A stretch of 64,000 nt of DNA from Candidula unifasciata (taxonomy: Eukaryota; Mollusca; Gastropoda; Stylommatophora; Geomitridae). The DNA is taken from contig CAJHNH020006667.1 in assembly GCA_905116865.2 (NCBI GenBank), positions 1,471,012-1,535,011 on the forward strand, written 5' to 3'. Positions 11,868 through 22,164 of the stretch are shown here, piece by piece (the stretch's first letter is position 1; every line of letters starts with the position of its first letter). The position numbers and the translations under genes are program-made. Below the pieces are notes generated by a model. The model was not told where the DNA came from and searched no databases. It saw nothing but the letters and a program-made list of their open reading frames with translations.

Positions 11868-12195
11868 CGGCGTCTGTGGCTTAGGCGTTGCGAGTAAAGT
11901 AAGTAAAGTAAAGGACCATTTTCTACGACTTTAGGCATATAGGGCACATAGGGCTATACAAATATTTTATAGACCAATCGGCACAAGATGGGTAATGTGG
12001 TCAGCATCACGCCGGCCGCATTTACTTCCCGAGGCTGGCGTTGCGAATGCTCTTCGTAATACCACGGTGCAGGGTTTGATCCCAGCTGCAGGCGATTTGG
12101 CAGCAGGCCGTCTTGCGTTGGTTTCGAAAGTGACTAAAAACACCAGAGCAGCTAAAAAAGGCTGCGGTTGGTTTTGCAATATCCTCTAAAAGATA
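11868..12195 (+). mobile_element. SINE-A, tRNA-derived, split by a SINE-B
   Basis: The head CTGTGGCTTAGGCGTTGCGA at 11874-11893 resumes at 12037 with GGCGTTGCGA and continues through a B-box-like GGGTTTGATCCCAGCTGC to CGTTGGTTTCGAAAGTG and GGTTGGTTTTGCAA. The family has at least seven copies here (for example 19016-19215, 26766-26995 and 53275-53515). The interruption is the SINE-B insertion at 11894-12036. Confidence 0.8.
11894..12036 (-). mobile_element. SINE-B fragment nested in SINE-A
   Basis: On the minus strand it carries the SINE-B 3' half: GGGAAGTAAATGCGGCCGGC-like, ATTGGTCTATAAAAT-like, AGGTCCTTTACTTTACTTAC. It is flanked by a perfect 10-bp direct repeat GGCGTTGCGA (11884-11893 and 12037-12046). 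That is the expected signature of a LINE-mobilised, 5'-truncated insertion. It post-dates the SINE-A copy. Confidence 0.85.
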
Positions 12196-12214
12196 AGCAA
12201 ATAACTTTTTAAGA

Positions 12215-12312
12215 CACCAAAGTTAAAAGAGACAGCAAATATCTGAGAGAGACCTTGTTACTCATGCGAGACAGCAAATATCTGAGAGAGACCTTGTTAC
12301 TCATGCGAGACG
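12215..12312. repeat. 39-bp tandem duplication
   Basis: A unit starting GAGACAGCAAATATCTGAGA occurs twice in perfect or near-perfect tandem, with the start of a third (GAGACGGCAAAACG). Confidence 0.85.
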
Positions 12313-13137
12313 GCAAAACGTGAGCTGGTTAGAAATCATCTCTACGATCGTGCCTGTGCCCCTTCTGACACCAGCATGGTATGCAAGGAAAAGGCAAATA
12401 GCGACACTACAAGTGTGTCCACAACGAATTCATTCTGCGTGCCACTACTCGTTTAAATTGTGTTGCGTGACGTAGAGGGGAACTGAAAATTCGATACTCC
12501 CTGTCTCATCTCACCCGTGTACAAACACCCACTCCGCTGATTAGGTATCAGAATTAGGTACTAACCAGCCTTCAACACTGACCCTTTGTTTCCAATTTTG
12601 TTTTCACAAGATAATTTTTGTTGTTGTTGATATGGCCAAGATTATTTCTGCAATCTCTCGGTTTATCACTATATGTAATGGTTTTTATGCCCTGGAAATT
12701 CAGCGTGTATTTCTGTTAAACACATCTTCGGATCTACAGTTCATCTTTATATTTATTTGATTGTGGTTGCCCAGTGGCAGGTTATGGGTAGACCATAATT
12801 TACCCTTAATCTTCCACTGTGGATGTGTTGGCAAGGCTCGGTGCAGTGTTTTGCCGGTAGGCGCAAATCCATGTTAGCCGGCGCTGGGTAGTGTAGAATA
12901 TAATACAGATGCAACATTGCCAATGCACACATTCTTCATGTCGTAACAGAGTCGTCAACCAGAATAAATAAAAGCAACAGAAACATCAAACAACTGCCAC
13001 TATAACCTGGCTTTTTTTTTTTTTAAATATCCAGTAACCATGAGTTGTTAACCCTTTGGCTCGGTACTATGGATATCGCAACCCTTCGGTCTTGATTCCA
13101 TGATAGGTAACGTAAATCTGGGAGGAAATGTGGCTTT
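12313..13137. other. Unassigned sequence
   Basis: A B-box-free TGTGGATGTGTTGGCAAGG tract and some short homopolymers. Nothing identified. Confidence 0.4.
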
Positions 13138-13240
13138 TCTGCCTACCCCTCGGGAATGAACCCGGACCACAAGGAATTCGTCACCCGGTCACCGCGCAGT
13201 CCGGTTTAGCCAACTACGCTAGACAGCCGGGCGTACAACC
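13138..13240 (-). mobile_element. tRNA-derived SINE head
   Basis: The minus strand reads TCTAGCGTAGTTGGCTAAAC (A box) and, 45-50 bp later, GTCCGGGTTCATTCCCG (B box), with the spacing of a tRNA. The acceptor ends do not pair convincingly, so a SINE head or tRNA pseudogene is more likely than a working tRNA. Confidence 0.55.
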
Positions 13241-13289
13241 TGATAATCATACTATATTCTTCGGCCATTTATCCTCCAAAGGAATATAC

Positions 13290-13660
13290 GTCCTTAACCA
13301 GCTGATGCCAAGCCCGTGCTTTTTTTTTTCTATTGTGCGCAGCTCACCCTCTGTCCTGCCAATATTTATTTTGTTAAAGTTTGCTCTCTACTTCCCTTTT
13401 CATGTCCCCCACCCCTCCCCCATGCCTTTATTGCTTTGACCCAGTGGGTTTATGTACCAGGACACTTAAGTTTTGTAATCAGGTTTTGGCAATGGGTGAC
13501 CTATCCAACAACAAAGTATATTCTTCACCTCATGATTCAGTGGATGTGTGTTTAGCCCCGTAAGCTCTATATTAGTGATACATTTTCACTACTATATTTA
13601 GTTCTTTGTAATCTGCGCAGGCACCAGTTAATGAATTTTTGTAGTTTATTAGTAGTCGTG
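13290..13660 (+). repeat. Dispersed repeat family G (copy 1)
   Basis: It matches 38790-39165 over several blocks, most clearly the end: AGCTCTATATTAGTGAT, then (C/G)GCACAGGCACAAGTTAATGA-like and TTGTAGTTTATTA. Pyrimidine-rich 5' parts also correspond. Likely an untranslated part of a retrotransposon, but no protein domain was seen. Confidence 0.55.
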
Positions 13661-13799
13661 CTAGCTGTTTTCCTTGTTACAGCTGCATACAACAGTATTA
13701 ATTCGATATTAGAGATAAATTAACTTTGGTACTTCTTTCATTTTCCATTGACTTTCTACAGATTTCCTAGTGCTATTAAAAACGTTTTGCACGCTTTAT

Positions 13800-14300
13800 T
13801 CTGATTTTTATATGTTATCTGTCCAAAAGCACAGACAAGATCAAAATCTGTTCTTGAATATAAAGAAAACGAAAATAATGTCCACAGATAAAACTGTCAC
13901 CCAGAAATAACAATAAATGATGGAGTAATTAGAAATGTCGCAAACTTTGAATATATAGGCTTTAAAACAAATAGCAATGGAGACTGACCGAAATTAAAAG
14001 GAGGATTAAAAGCATTAAGAGCATTAAAAGTTTATGGTTAAGCACCAGCAAGGAGATCAAAATTAGAATTTTGAGAGCATGCATCTTCCCTGTAGCAACA
14101 TACGGAAGTGAGTCGTGGACCATCTTTCAGTCCTTAAGAAAGATAATAGGCGTTTTGAGCTGAAATGCTATAGAAAGATTCTCAGAATATCTTGGACAAA
14201 GAAGAGGAGAAATACTGACATCTTGAAAGATCTGAACCACAAGGAAGATTGGCTAATAAACATTACAGCATCCGGAAGTTGAAAACATATTGTCATAACA
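13800..14300 (+). mobile_element. LINE reverse-transcriptase C-terminal relic
   Basis: Three-frame translation gives a broken thumb region: LNIKKTKIMSTDKTV, a D-G-V-I-x-N-V-x-N-F-x-Y-I-G block, KEIKIRILRACIFPVATYG, SESWTI, then CYRKILRISWTK and RRNTDILKDL. This order is characteristic of non-LTR reverse transcriptases. Stops and frameshifts show it is inactive, and it is 5'-truncated. Confidence 0.8.
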
Positions 14301-14526
14301 AGCGCCACGACGGTTTGGAAAAAAATAATAGCAGAAGGCATGGTACCAACCAGGAAGGAGGGGCAGGGGCCGACCGACACGAGGATGGGCACAGGGTATA
14401 AGTGACTCCTTGAGTAAGAAAGTACATGAGGCGAGAGACCTGGCGAGAGACCGAGTTTTTTTTTTCAAGCAGACCGTGATGAGAGCGACGTTCTACAAAG
14501 GACCTGCTACATGATGATGGTAATGA

Positions 14527-14528
<2 letters not shown>
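14301..14528. other. Unassigned sequence
   Basis: It may include the decayed end of the preceding LINE. Nothing specific. Confidence 0.35.

Positions 14529-14620
<92 letters not shown>
14529..14620. repeat. (AT)n then (GT)n compound microsatellite
   Basis: About 60 bp AT followed by about 32 bp GT. The AT part is self-complementary and could form a cruciform. Confidence 0.95.
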
Positions 14621-14622
<2 letters not shown>

Positions 14623-15214
14623 CTCTATATTTATCAAAATTACTGCCAAAATAAGGACCCCACAGTCAACACGACTCTTATGTTAATCAAAGTCAGCAGA
14701 CAACGATAAATCTTGCCGTGAGCTCAAAGTTGTGGCAAAACATGCAATTATTTACCACACACATTTGCACAAACGAAACAAAACCCTCCATCTGCTTGAG
14801 TGTACAAATTACTACTATTGTGTAGAGTGTTACTGCAACCGTGTGCCAGAAGATTACATGAAACTGGCCTAGTGTCATATTTGATGTGTACATTTCAGCG
14901 ATCTTGAAAGATTGGGCTTTCAAATATAAACGATCAGTAAAGTGCTCAACGTAAATGCGGAAAAGAAAAAACACTTCAGGATTTAGCAAGTGAAGGTGTT
15001 TTCTGGAGGGAGTTCTGAAAAGCCACTGGTGTCAATTTTAGGCTAAGTAGACCTGCTACAATGTAACAGTCTGTTTGAGTACGAATTTCTACCACCACAT
15101 CAGTTCTAGCCACAGCCACAATTAAAACCACCACAACCACAGCCACCACGACAATCACAGTCACGTCTCTCTCTTCTTTTTTTTGTGGAAAGGTGGGGGT
15201 GGGGAGTGGTATGT
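14621..15214. other. Unassigned sequence
   Basis: A CCACCACAACC-type imperfect repeat lies at 15095-15165. Nothing else was recognised. Confidence 0.4.
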
Positions 15215-15480
15215 TAGTGATTGTCTTTTCATTTGCTCGCTGCGGATCGGAAGGTCGTGGGTTCGCTCCTGATGAAGCCGGACTATTTTTCAAAAAGATG
15301 ACCATGACTCCCAGGTTGACCCAGCCATCATTGGGTACCGCTTGCAGTCCCGGGAAGTAGAGGCGGCCGGCGGGATCCTGACCACATCATCTATTTGTGC
15401 TGATTGACCTATAAAAATATAGGTCTAGCCCTATATGCCCAAATGCGTGGAAAGGGGTCCTTCACTTTACTTTTACTCTT
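15215..15480 (+). mobile_element. SINE-B, near full length
   Basis: B-box-like GTCGTGGGTTCGCTCCTG, then CCCAGGTTGACCCAGCC, CCGGGAAGTAGAGGCGGCCG, ATTGACCTATAAAAATATAG, ATGCCCAAATGCG and a GGTCCTTCACTTTACTTTTA tail. This is the best copy for the 3' end of the family. Confidence 0.8.
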
Positions 15481-15616
15481 TTCGTTGGCAGTCAAATAAT
15501 GTTCTACAGCCAATGTTGGCATATGAAGTTGCTGACATCCATCTAGACCTCCAGGACTACACTGACGTGCTTGGCCAGGCCTGACATTTTGTCGTGTATG
15601 AATGAGATGTATTCTT

Positions 15617-15760
15617 GTGTGTGCGTGTGTGTGTTGGTGTGTGTGTGTGTGTGCGTGCGTGTGTGTGTGTGTGCGTGCGTGTGTGTGAGTCTGTGTGTGA
15701 AAGTGTCTGTATGAGTGTGCGTGTGTGTGTGTCTATGTGTGTGTATTTGCGAGTGTGTGT
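15617..15760. repeat. Imperfect (GT)n array
   Basis: GTGT with scattered C and A interruptions over about 145 bp, open in several frames as Val/Cys-rich artefacts. Confidence 0.9.
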
Positions 15761-16374
15761 ATTTTCTGTGGATGTTTTTATGCCTCTAAACAGTGATTGT
15801 GGAATTAAATTGAAGTAAAAAATAAAAAGGAAAACAATCATGGTTGAAAGGTTATACCGTAACTGTCAAGTATAGTAAAAATATGCCATGACAAGTCTCA
15901 AAAGACAGATAGACAGACAAGGGTGTAAATATATATGATAGTGACCTCTGACCTCAGTGACTGACTTCACTTGTGGATGGGCTCAGAAATTATCTATTGA
16001 AGTATGTTTCGTAAACTGTAAATATCAGATGGTGGCTTCGCATTTTAATTTTCCAAAAGTATTGCTTTTTTTTTAATTGCACCTTGAAACATTTACTGAT
16101 AAAATGAAGCAACCCTTTTTGTCAATGTATTCTGCAACTTTGAAATTACGTTAATATAAATACGTGTTTGCAAATAGAAACATGATACATTTGCTACACA
16201 GATGCATTTGTAACTAACGTTTAGACAATAAGAACAACTTACTGTGTATGTGATAGGGGGCCGCGTTAGCGCAGTCGATATGAGACTTTATTGTGTATGT
16301 CCTTTGAAGCCGTTACTGATTTTCTATATGGAGGGTAATTACGTCCTACTTCATACAGTTAAGGAGCCTTTTCC
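15761..16374. other. Unassigned sequence
   Basis: A possible tRNA-like A-box patch GGCCGCGTTAGCGCAGTCGA lies at 16260-16279 without a convincing B box. Confidence 0.35.
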
Positions 16375-16500
16375 ACAGTATCAGGCTTTTAAGGCGTATA
16401 GGGCTAGGCCTATATTTTATAGACTAATCGGAACTTGGTGGATGATGTTAGCATCGCCAAAATCGCATGTGTTTTGCCGAAAGACGCAGAAATCACAGGC
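16375..16500 (-). mobile_element. SINE-B 3' fragment
   Basis: The plus strand shows GGCGTATAGGGCTAGGCCTA, TTTTATAGACTAATCGG and TGGTGGATGATGTTAGCATC, the reverse complement of the SINE-B 3' half. Confidence 0.7.
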
Positions 16501-16554
16501 TAATAAACCACATTACAACGTGCTAAACACTCCGTTAAGGACGAATGAAGAAGG

Positions 16555-16790
16555 AGGAGGTGGAGGAGAAAAAGAAGAAGAAGAAGAAGAAGAAGAAGAA
16601 GAAGAAGAAGAAGAAGAAGAAGAAGAAGAAGAAGAAGAAGAAGAAGAAGAAGAAGAAGAAGAAGAAGAAGAAGAAGAAGAAGGAAAAGAAGAAGAAGAAG
16701 AAGAAGAAGAAGAAGAAGAAGAAGAAGAAGAAGAAGAAGAAGAAGAAGAAGAAGAAGAAGAAGAAGAAGAAGAAGAAGAAGAAGAAGAAG

Positions 16791-16820
<30 letters not shown>
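16555..16820. repeat. (GAA)n array, about 250 bp
   Basis: Nearly pure GAA broken by AGGAAAA near 16680. All long poly-Glu, poly-Lys and poly-Ser frames here are artefacts. It lies between a SINE-B fragment and a SINE-A copy. Long GAA tracts can form triplexes. Confidence 0.97.
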
Positions 16821-16821
<1 letters not shown>

Positions 16822-16889
16822 CTTCATGTGATAAAATAGTGGCCTGATACTTTTCTGGAAACTGTCTGGGAAACACAAGAGGTGAGAAA

Positions 16890-17115
16890 GGTAGCTCCCA
16901 TCTGCATCTTATTAAGCCGAAGCACACAGTATGTTCGATCCCAGCTGCGGGCCATGCAACGCCTTGCGTTGGTTTCGACAGTGGTATCAAGGGGCCGACC
17001 GTCCAGATAGCAATGGCAAACTACTGAACGTAAATTTGCCTAGAGAAACCACACAACAATGGACTGCTGAGATTCGTTCTGCAACGTCATGTAAAGGATA
17101 CGCAACTAACCTTTT
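16890..17115 (+). mobile_element. SINE-A
   Basis: B box GTTCGATCCCAGCTGCGGGC, then CTTGCGTTGGTTTCGACAG, AGCAATGGCAAACTACTGAA, AAACCACACAACA and the conserved 3' end CTGCAACGTCATGTAAAGGA, TACGCAACTAACC. The head upstream of the B box is diverged. Confidence 0.8.
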
Positions 17116-17224
17116 TATACAGTATGTGAAGATCATACACTTGCCACTTTAACCACAGAATGTGCAATAGGACTCTTATTTTACATATGGAAAGACGAAC
17201 CTGTGCCTACATACGAGGATGTCC

Positions 17225-17400
17225 AGGCGTCTATATAGCTTGTGATCACTAAACTTTCTTGTGCTGCCACCTCGTGGCATAACCTAAGACTGTCAAAAAT
17301 CTCCCCTCATTGTCCTCGTTTATCCCTCTTTACATAAATCTTTCCGGTTGTCACAATATAAGCAGTGTTGTTATCCTCATAATGTGGCAAAAACTGACTT
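17225..17400 (-). mobile_element. Diverged LINE 3' end
   Basis: It resembles the 10690-11035 and 42943-43270 LINE ends: a GACTGTCAA(A/G)AATCT block, TTTCCGGTTGTCACAATAT and a TCATAATGTGGC block. It is shorter and more decayed. Confidence 0.55.
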
Positions 17401-17925
17401 AGAATAAATAATCGAAGGTTCGGGAAATTTTTGCTGTTTCTGACATAGATATTTCATATATGATATAGATTTAAACACAGTTTTAATATTTTATGACAAA
17501 CAGACACGCAGAAAATAATCGATCGATGAATAAGTAAATGCGTAGACCAACAGAAAGATAAACACAAAGCCTCAGACAATTACAAATATCGTTTGTGGTC
17601 GATTAACTATTAATAGATGAATGGACTGCGACTAAAATAAAAAAAATAAAATAAAAACACTGGCCGGAAAATAGAGAAAACAAAATGCGACGAATAAAAC
17701 ACAGAGATGACTATACAAGGGTTCGAATTAACGAAACAAATATATCCGAGTGAAGGGATCTGAAAGCAATGTAATAAATATTGCAATTTTCCTATAAGTC
17801 CCAGTGAGAACAAATCAAAATATGCCACGATTATTTAATGGTGCATTTAAAAATAAAGTAGCATTTCAAAGCAAAATAAAAATTTTTAGTGTCTGTATTT
17901 ACCTTAATTGATATTCTTCCAAATT
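17401..17925. other. Unassigned AT-rich sequence
   Basis: Nothing recognised. Confidence 0.45.
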
Positions 17926-18500
17926 TTAAAACGGTATTGTCTGATGGACTTCCCCAACTCAATATAGTTTAACCAAAGCTCAAAACGGTATTGTCTGATG
18001 GACTTCCTCAACTCAATATACTTTAACCGAAACTCAAAACGGTATTGTCTGATGGACTTCCCCAACTCAATATAGTTTAACCAAAGCTCAAAACGGTATT
18101 GTCTGATGGACTTCCTCAACTCAATATACTTTAACCGAAACTCAAAACGGTATTGTCTGATGGACTTCCCCAACTCAATATAGTTTAATCAAAGCTCAAA
18201 ACGGTATTGTCTGATGGACTTCCTCAACTCAATATAGTTTAACCAAAGCTCAAAACGGTATTGTCTGATGGACTTCCTCAACTCAATATACTTTAACCGA
18301 AACTCAAAACGGTATTGTCTGATGGACTTCCCCAACTCAATATACTTTAACAAAAGCCAAGATTTACTTCACAAATTCAATTTACTTTAACTAAAACCTA
18401 GAATCATTTTTCTTTCTGGTGGAATTTGCCAGCCAAATCTACTTCAACCAAAGCCAAGACCTGTATTGTCTGATAAACTTCCCCAACTCAATATACTTTC
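17926..18500. repeat. 54-bp satellite with alternating A/B units
   Basis: The block ACGGTATTGTCTGATGGACT starts at 17931, 17985, 18039, 18093, 18147, 18201, 18255 and 18309, exactly every 54 bp. Units alternate between type A (TCCCC, TAGTTTAACC, AAAGCT) and type B (TCCTC, TACTTTAACC, GAAACT), giving a 108-bp higher-order repeat for copies 1-5. Copy 6 is mixed. Decayed units continue to about 18500. Because 54 is divisible by three, the minus strand stays open as an 18-residue repeat (KSIRQYRFE...), which need not be protein. Confidence 0.95.
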
Positions 18501-19015
18501 AGGAAGCCCTTGAATCAACAAAGCTAAGTTCTTTTGTAACAAATACTTCCGGTATTTAGATAACGAGCAGTCCAGCTATACACTGACCTTTATGAAGAAG
18601 AAGGACCTTTTTGAGCGTCCACTGAACAGAGAGGCTAGAAAAGGACTTTTCCTGAGTGAAACATGACAAATGAAACCGTTAGATGAATGGACGCCAGATG
18701 ACCATTAGAGTGGAAGTATGTTCTCTATCTACTCCAGATCTGAAGTGACGAGCAAGCAACTTCTTTGTAGGGAAACTAGGTTTTAGTTTGTTAACCTTGC
18801 TTGAGGCGTCTAGTGGGAGATTCTCCCATGATTAAAACTAGGAATTGGGCTATTCAGAAAGCCCTTAGCTTAGATTACGATAATGATGTGGCCATGCATC
18901 TTAGCATACTTGTTTGTGCTGCGAGGCACTTTCTTCATCTGGAGACGACACTTTCGATATCCAGACTGGCAACTAGAGATCTAAAGTTCTCAGTTTCTAT
19001 GTTGTCTAGTGTGTC
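18501..19015. other. Unassigned sequence
   Basis: An 85-codon frame at 18801-19058 runs into the SINE-A copy and shows no domain. Confidence 0.4.
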
Positions 19016-19220
19016 CGGTCGGCGTCAATGGCTTAGGAGTTGCGAACACGCTTCGTAGTTATGGGTTCGATCCCAGTTGCAGACAATTTGGCAACGTCTT
19101 TCGTTGGTTTGGACAGTCGTACCGAGAGCTGAATGTTCAGGAAGCAATGGCAAACTACTAAAAATAAAATTTGCTAGGGTTGGTTCTGCAACTCTGTAAA
19201 GAATACGCAACTAGCTAGTC
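19016..19220 (+). mobile_element. SINE-A
   Basis: A-box region TCAATGGCTTAGGAGTTGCG, B box GGGTTCGATCCCAGTTGC, then CTTTCGTTGGTTTGGACAG, AGCAATGGCAAACTACTAAA and the 3' end GGTTGGTTCTGCAACTCTG with TACGCAACTAGC. This copy shows both internal promoter boxes well. Confidence 0.85.
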
Positions 19221-19252
19221 TTCTAAATTTGACTTATGTTTTTACTTCTTTC

Positions 19253-19299
19253 TAACACACACACACACACACACACTTATATATACATATATATGTATA

Positions 19300-19369
<70 letters not shown>

Positions 19370-19397
19370 TATACATATATATATGTGTGTGTGTGTT
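19253..19397. repeat. (CA)n, (TA)n and (GT)n compound microsatellite
   Basis: CA then about 105 bp of mostly TA with TATG/CATA interruptions, then GT. It forms an overall near-palindrome, CA...TG around an AT core. Confidence 0.95.
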
Positions 19398-19624
19398 ATA
19401 GCAAAACAAACCAATCACCTGTTTGCCTAAAGCGATGATTACGTGTTATCAGAGAGAGCCGTTGACGGCGAAAGTTATTACAGAGAGATCCCAACGTCGA
19501 CAAACAAAACCAAAAAGAAACTTCTGACAGAGAGGTCATGTGATCTCTCCGGCAAACCTCTACACTCTAGGGAAAAAGAGGATCCACTAAATAATAAAGT
19601 ACAAAATTCGCATGTATGAGACAC

Positions 19625-19690
19625 CGGCCTACCTGCTTGCCTATCTGCCCACCTGCTAGACTGCTTTAATATTTGTCTGTTTACCTATCT
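19625..19690. repeat. 56-bp minisatellite, left part
   Basis: It contains CACCTGCTAGACTGCTTTAA at 19650, the same unit as the array from 20543. It is separated from it by the LINE insertion. Confidence 0.8.
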
Positions 19691-20531
19691 TGGATACTAA
19701 AGAACACAGTAGACAGGACAGTGAGAGGTATACGACGGACTCCATTCACCATGCTTGAGGACCTTGATTTTGCAGATGATATAGCACTCCTATCATATAA
19801 ACATGAACATATACAAGAGAAAAGTACTAAACTGCACAGCAGAAATGGTGGGACTGAGAAAAAATATAAAGAAAACTAAGATCATGACAAACAGTCCAAA
19901 CCAACAACCAGTGACCATAAGTAACCAATCACTTGAAAATGTAGAACATTTCACATATCTTGGCAGTGTGGTGTCCCTACTGGGACACGTCTGAACAAAG
20001 CTAGAGCTGCTTTTGGAAGGATGAGGCAAATCTGGAAATCCAACAATTACTGCAGAGGAACGAAACTCCGACTCTACAAGAGCATCATTTTGCCAGTTTT
20101 CTTTATGGAGCGGAATGCTGGAGAATGACCAAAAAGGATGCACACAAGCTGTCCATCTTCCACCACAAATGTCTACGTAGAATTATCAAAATTTTCTGGC
20201 CAGATACAATCTCATACACTAAACTACTTCAAGTCACAAACCAAGAAACTTTAGACAGTATGATTACCAAGAGAAAATGGAAATGGCTTGGCCACGTTAT
20301 GAGAATGACTTCTGATATACCTGTCAATACAGCTCTCACATAGACACCAGAGGGAAAGAGAAAACAGGGGCGCCCAAAAACAAAATGGAGACGAACGATG
20401 GAAAGTGACCTGAGTTCGGCATCTTTGACATGGAAAACTGCACTGAAGATTGCTCAGGACAGGAAAGCATGGAAAGTCCTCTCTGAAGCCTCATGTGCCA
20501 CTAGGCATAACGAGAACTGGTGATGATGATA
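19691..20531 (+). mobile_element. 5'-truncated LINE with 11-bp target duplication
   Basis: The start encodes the catalytic LDFADDIALLS tract (FADD box) about 19764-19796. After frameshifts follow KKTKIMTNSP, EHFTYLGSVVS, RLNKARAAFGRM, LRRIIKIFWPD, KWLGHVMRM, GRPKTKWRRTMESDL and a terminal LSEASCATRHNENW. This is the reverse transcriptase and thumb of a non-LTR element down to its natural C-terminus, with a (TGA)n tail at 20519-20530. It is flanked by the 11-bp repeat TTTACCTATCT at 19680-19690 and 20532-20542. The frameshifts and the stop at 20341 make it inactive. The clade is not resolved. Confidence 0.9.
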
Positions 20532-20542
20532 TTTACCTATCT

Positions 20543-20810
20543 ACCTGCCTGACTATCCGCCCACCTGCTAGTCTGCTTCAGTGTTTGTCTGTCTACCAAT
20601 CTACCTGCCTGTCTGCCCACCTGCTAGACTGCTTCAATATTTGTCTACCTATCGACTTGCCTGTCTATCTGTCCACCTGCTAGACTGCCTCATTGTTTGG
20701 CTATATGTCTATATATATATATGTCTGCCTGTCTATTAGCCTACCTGCTAGCCTGCCTCAACGTGTGTCTGTCTATCTATCTGCCTGCCGGCTTGCCCGT
20801 CTCAGTAGCT
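20543..20810. repeat. 56-bp minisatellite, right part
   Basis: CACCTGCTAG-like anchors fall at 20562, 20618, 20674 and about 20742 (spacings 56, 56, 68). Units are built of shorter CTACCTGCCTGTCTG motifs. Confidence 0.85.
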
Positions 20811-21204
20811 GTCTTTTATCTTGTACTGAAATCACCTCTAATATTCAATGAAAGATATTACGTCTCAAAAGCAACATTCGAACGTTGTGCACCACAATCG
20901 CCCGTTTGACTGACAATTTATCTCTAATAAATTGTAAATACACCAACACACTGACGAATACAAATATGACACTAACTTGTTCAAAAATACACAGCATACC
21001 CTACGATTAGCACATCGAAGCACGGAATCAAGTGTTACGGCTTCCAGAACAAACACTATGAAAGAATCCCCACAAATACCACATTCGCTTGCACAGAACA
21101 CAGAACACACACATAGTAACCGCAAAGAACGATATCTTCAAATGCGCATATAAATGAGGTGACTTAATGACCTAATGGTTGCTGAATTAGATATCTCACG
21201 TTTT
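20811..21204. other. Unassigned sequence
   Basis: Nothing recognised. Confidence 0.45.
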
Positions 21205-21600
21205 AAGGTCCCCTAGAGACCTGCCAATTAGAACAGCGACATCGCTATTTTCTAACATGTGATAAGGTAACATTGAAAAAAACATGTGCAAATTAATGTT
21301 GTGTCTGTGCATATCTGATATGCGCACCTGTCACAAGGGGCAAACTTTGGAGTTCGCCATCAAAGGCTGTAGATTCCATGGGGGAACAGGCGGAGGAATA
21401 TCAAGGTCCCCTAGAGACCTGCCAATTAGAACAGCGACATCGCTATTTTCTAACATGTGATAAGGTAACATTGAAAAAAACATGTGCAAATTAATGTTGT
21501 GTCTGTGCATATCTGATATGCGCACCTGTCACAAGGGGCAAACTTTGGAGTTCGCCATCAAAGGCTGTAGATTCCATGGGGGAACAGGCGGAGGAATATC
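21205..21600. repeat. Exact 198-bp tandem duplication
   Basis: The segment beginning AAGGTCCCCTAGAGACCTGC at 21205 is repeated from 21403 with no difference that I can see, both ending GGCGGAGGAATATC. The lack of divergence implies a very recent duplication or an assembly artefact. The ORF after it starts inside copy 2 and has no domain. Confidence 0.93.
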
Positions 21601-21872
21601 TGAGTTACTCAGGCCATCCGAGTCCTCATCCCATCCGCGACCTCCTTGCACCCAATTTAGGGAGGGCTGGGCACCCGTGAATGTTGTTATGAAGCTAAGC
21701 CCCCCCCCCCCCCCCCCTCATTTTTTTCATTTAACATACATAAATTCTCTTTGTAAGTATTTTAATGCATTTATATTATTTCATATATATCATTATATTT
21801 AGTTGCCATCCAGCATATTATTATTATTGTTTTATAATGATTATTTTCAAAATTAGGAGTAAGACCCTAGAG
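21601..21872. other. Unassigned sequence with poly(C)
   Basis: It contains a C-run of about 18 near 21700-21717 and an AT-rich stretch. Confidence 0.4.
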
Positions 21873-22095
21873 CAGTGGTTCTCAGTCTTCCTAATGCCGC
21901 GACCCTTTTGTACTGTTCCTCATGTTGTGGCGACCCTTCAGTTCCTCATTTTGTGGCGACCACCAATAATAAAATTATTCTCGTCGATGCTTCATAACTT
22001 CAATAAATATGTGTTCTGCGATGGTCTTTGGCGACCCCTGTGAAAGAGTCGTTTGACCCAAAAAAGGGTCTCGACCCATAGTTTGAGAACTACTG
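21873..22095. mobile_element. hAT MITE, 223 bp
   Basis: It begins CAGTGGTTCTCAGTCTTCCT and ends in AGTTTGAGAACTACTG, which are imperfect inverted repeats. It is flanked by CCCTAGAG (21865-21872) and TCCTAGAG (22096-22103), an 8-bp duplication with one mismatch. The internal sequence has two GGCGACC blocks and no transposase. Confidence 0.88.
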
Positions 22096-22164
22096 TCCTA
22101 GAGGCCACCACTCCTTTGCCGCTCCGAGTGTTTTTCACCCCCAATACGGGAAGCAGTTTATTTT

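Noticed and set aside
13138..13240. Functional tRNA gene
   Set aside because: A and B boxes are well spaced but the acceptor arms do not pair and the 3' context is not a terminator. A SINE head is more likely.
16244..16990. Long poly-Glu, poly-Lys, poly-Ser and poly-Phe frames
   Set aside because: They are the six-frame readings of a (GAA)n array. The same reasoning removes the frames over 6.4-6.8, 29.7-29.9, 40.9-41.6, 46.4-46.8, 50.0-50.4 and 61.0-61.4 kb.
17926..18360. CRISPR-like array
   Set aside because: Units are directly contiguous 54-bp repeats without unique spacers, in an animal-type genome.
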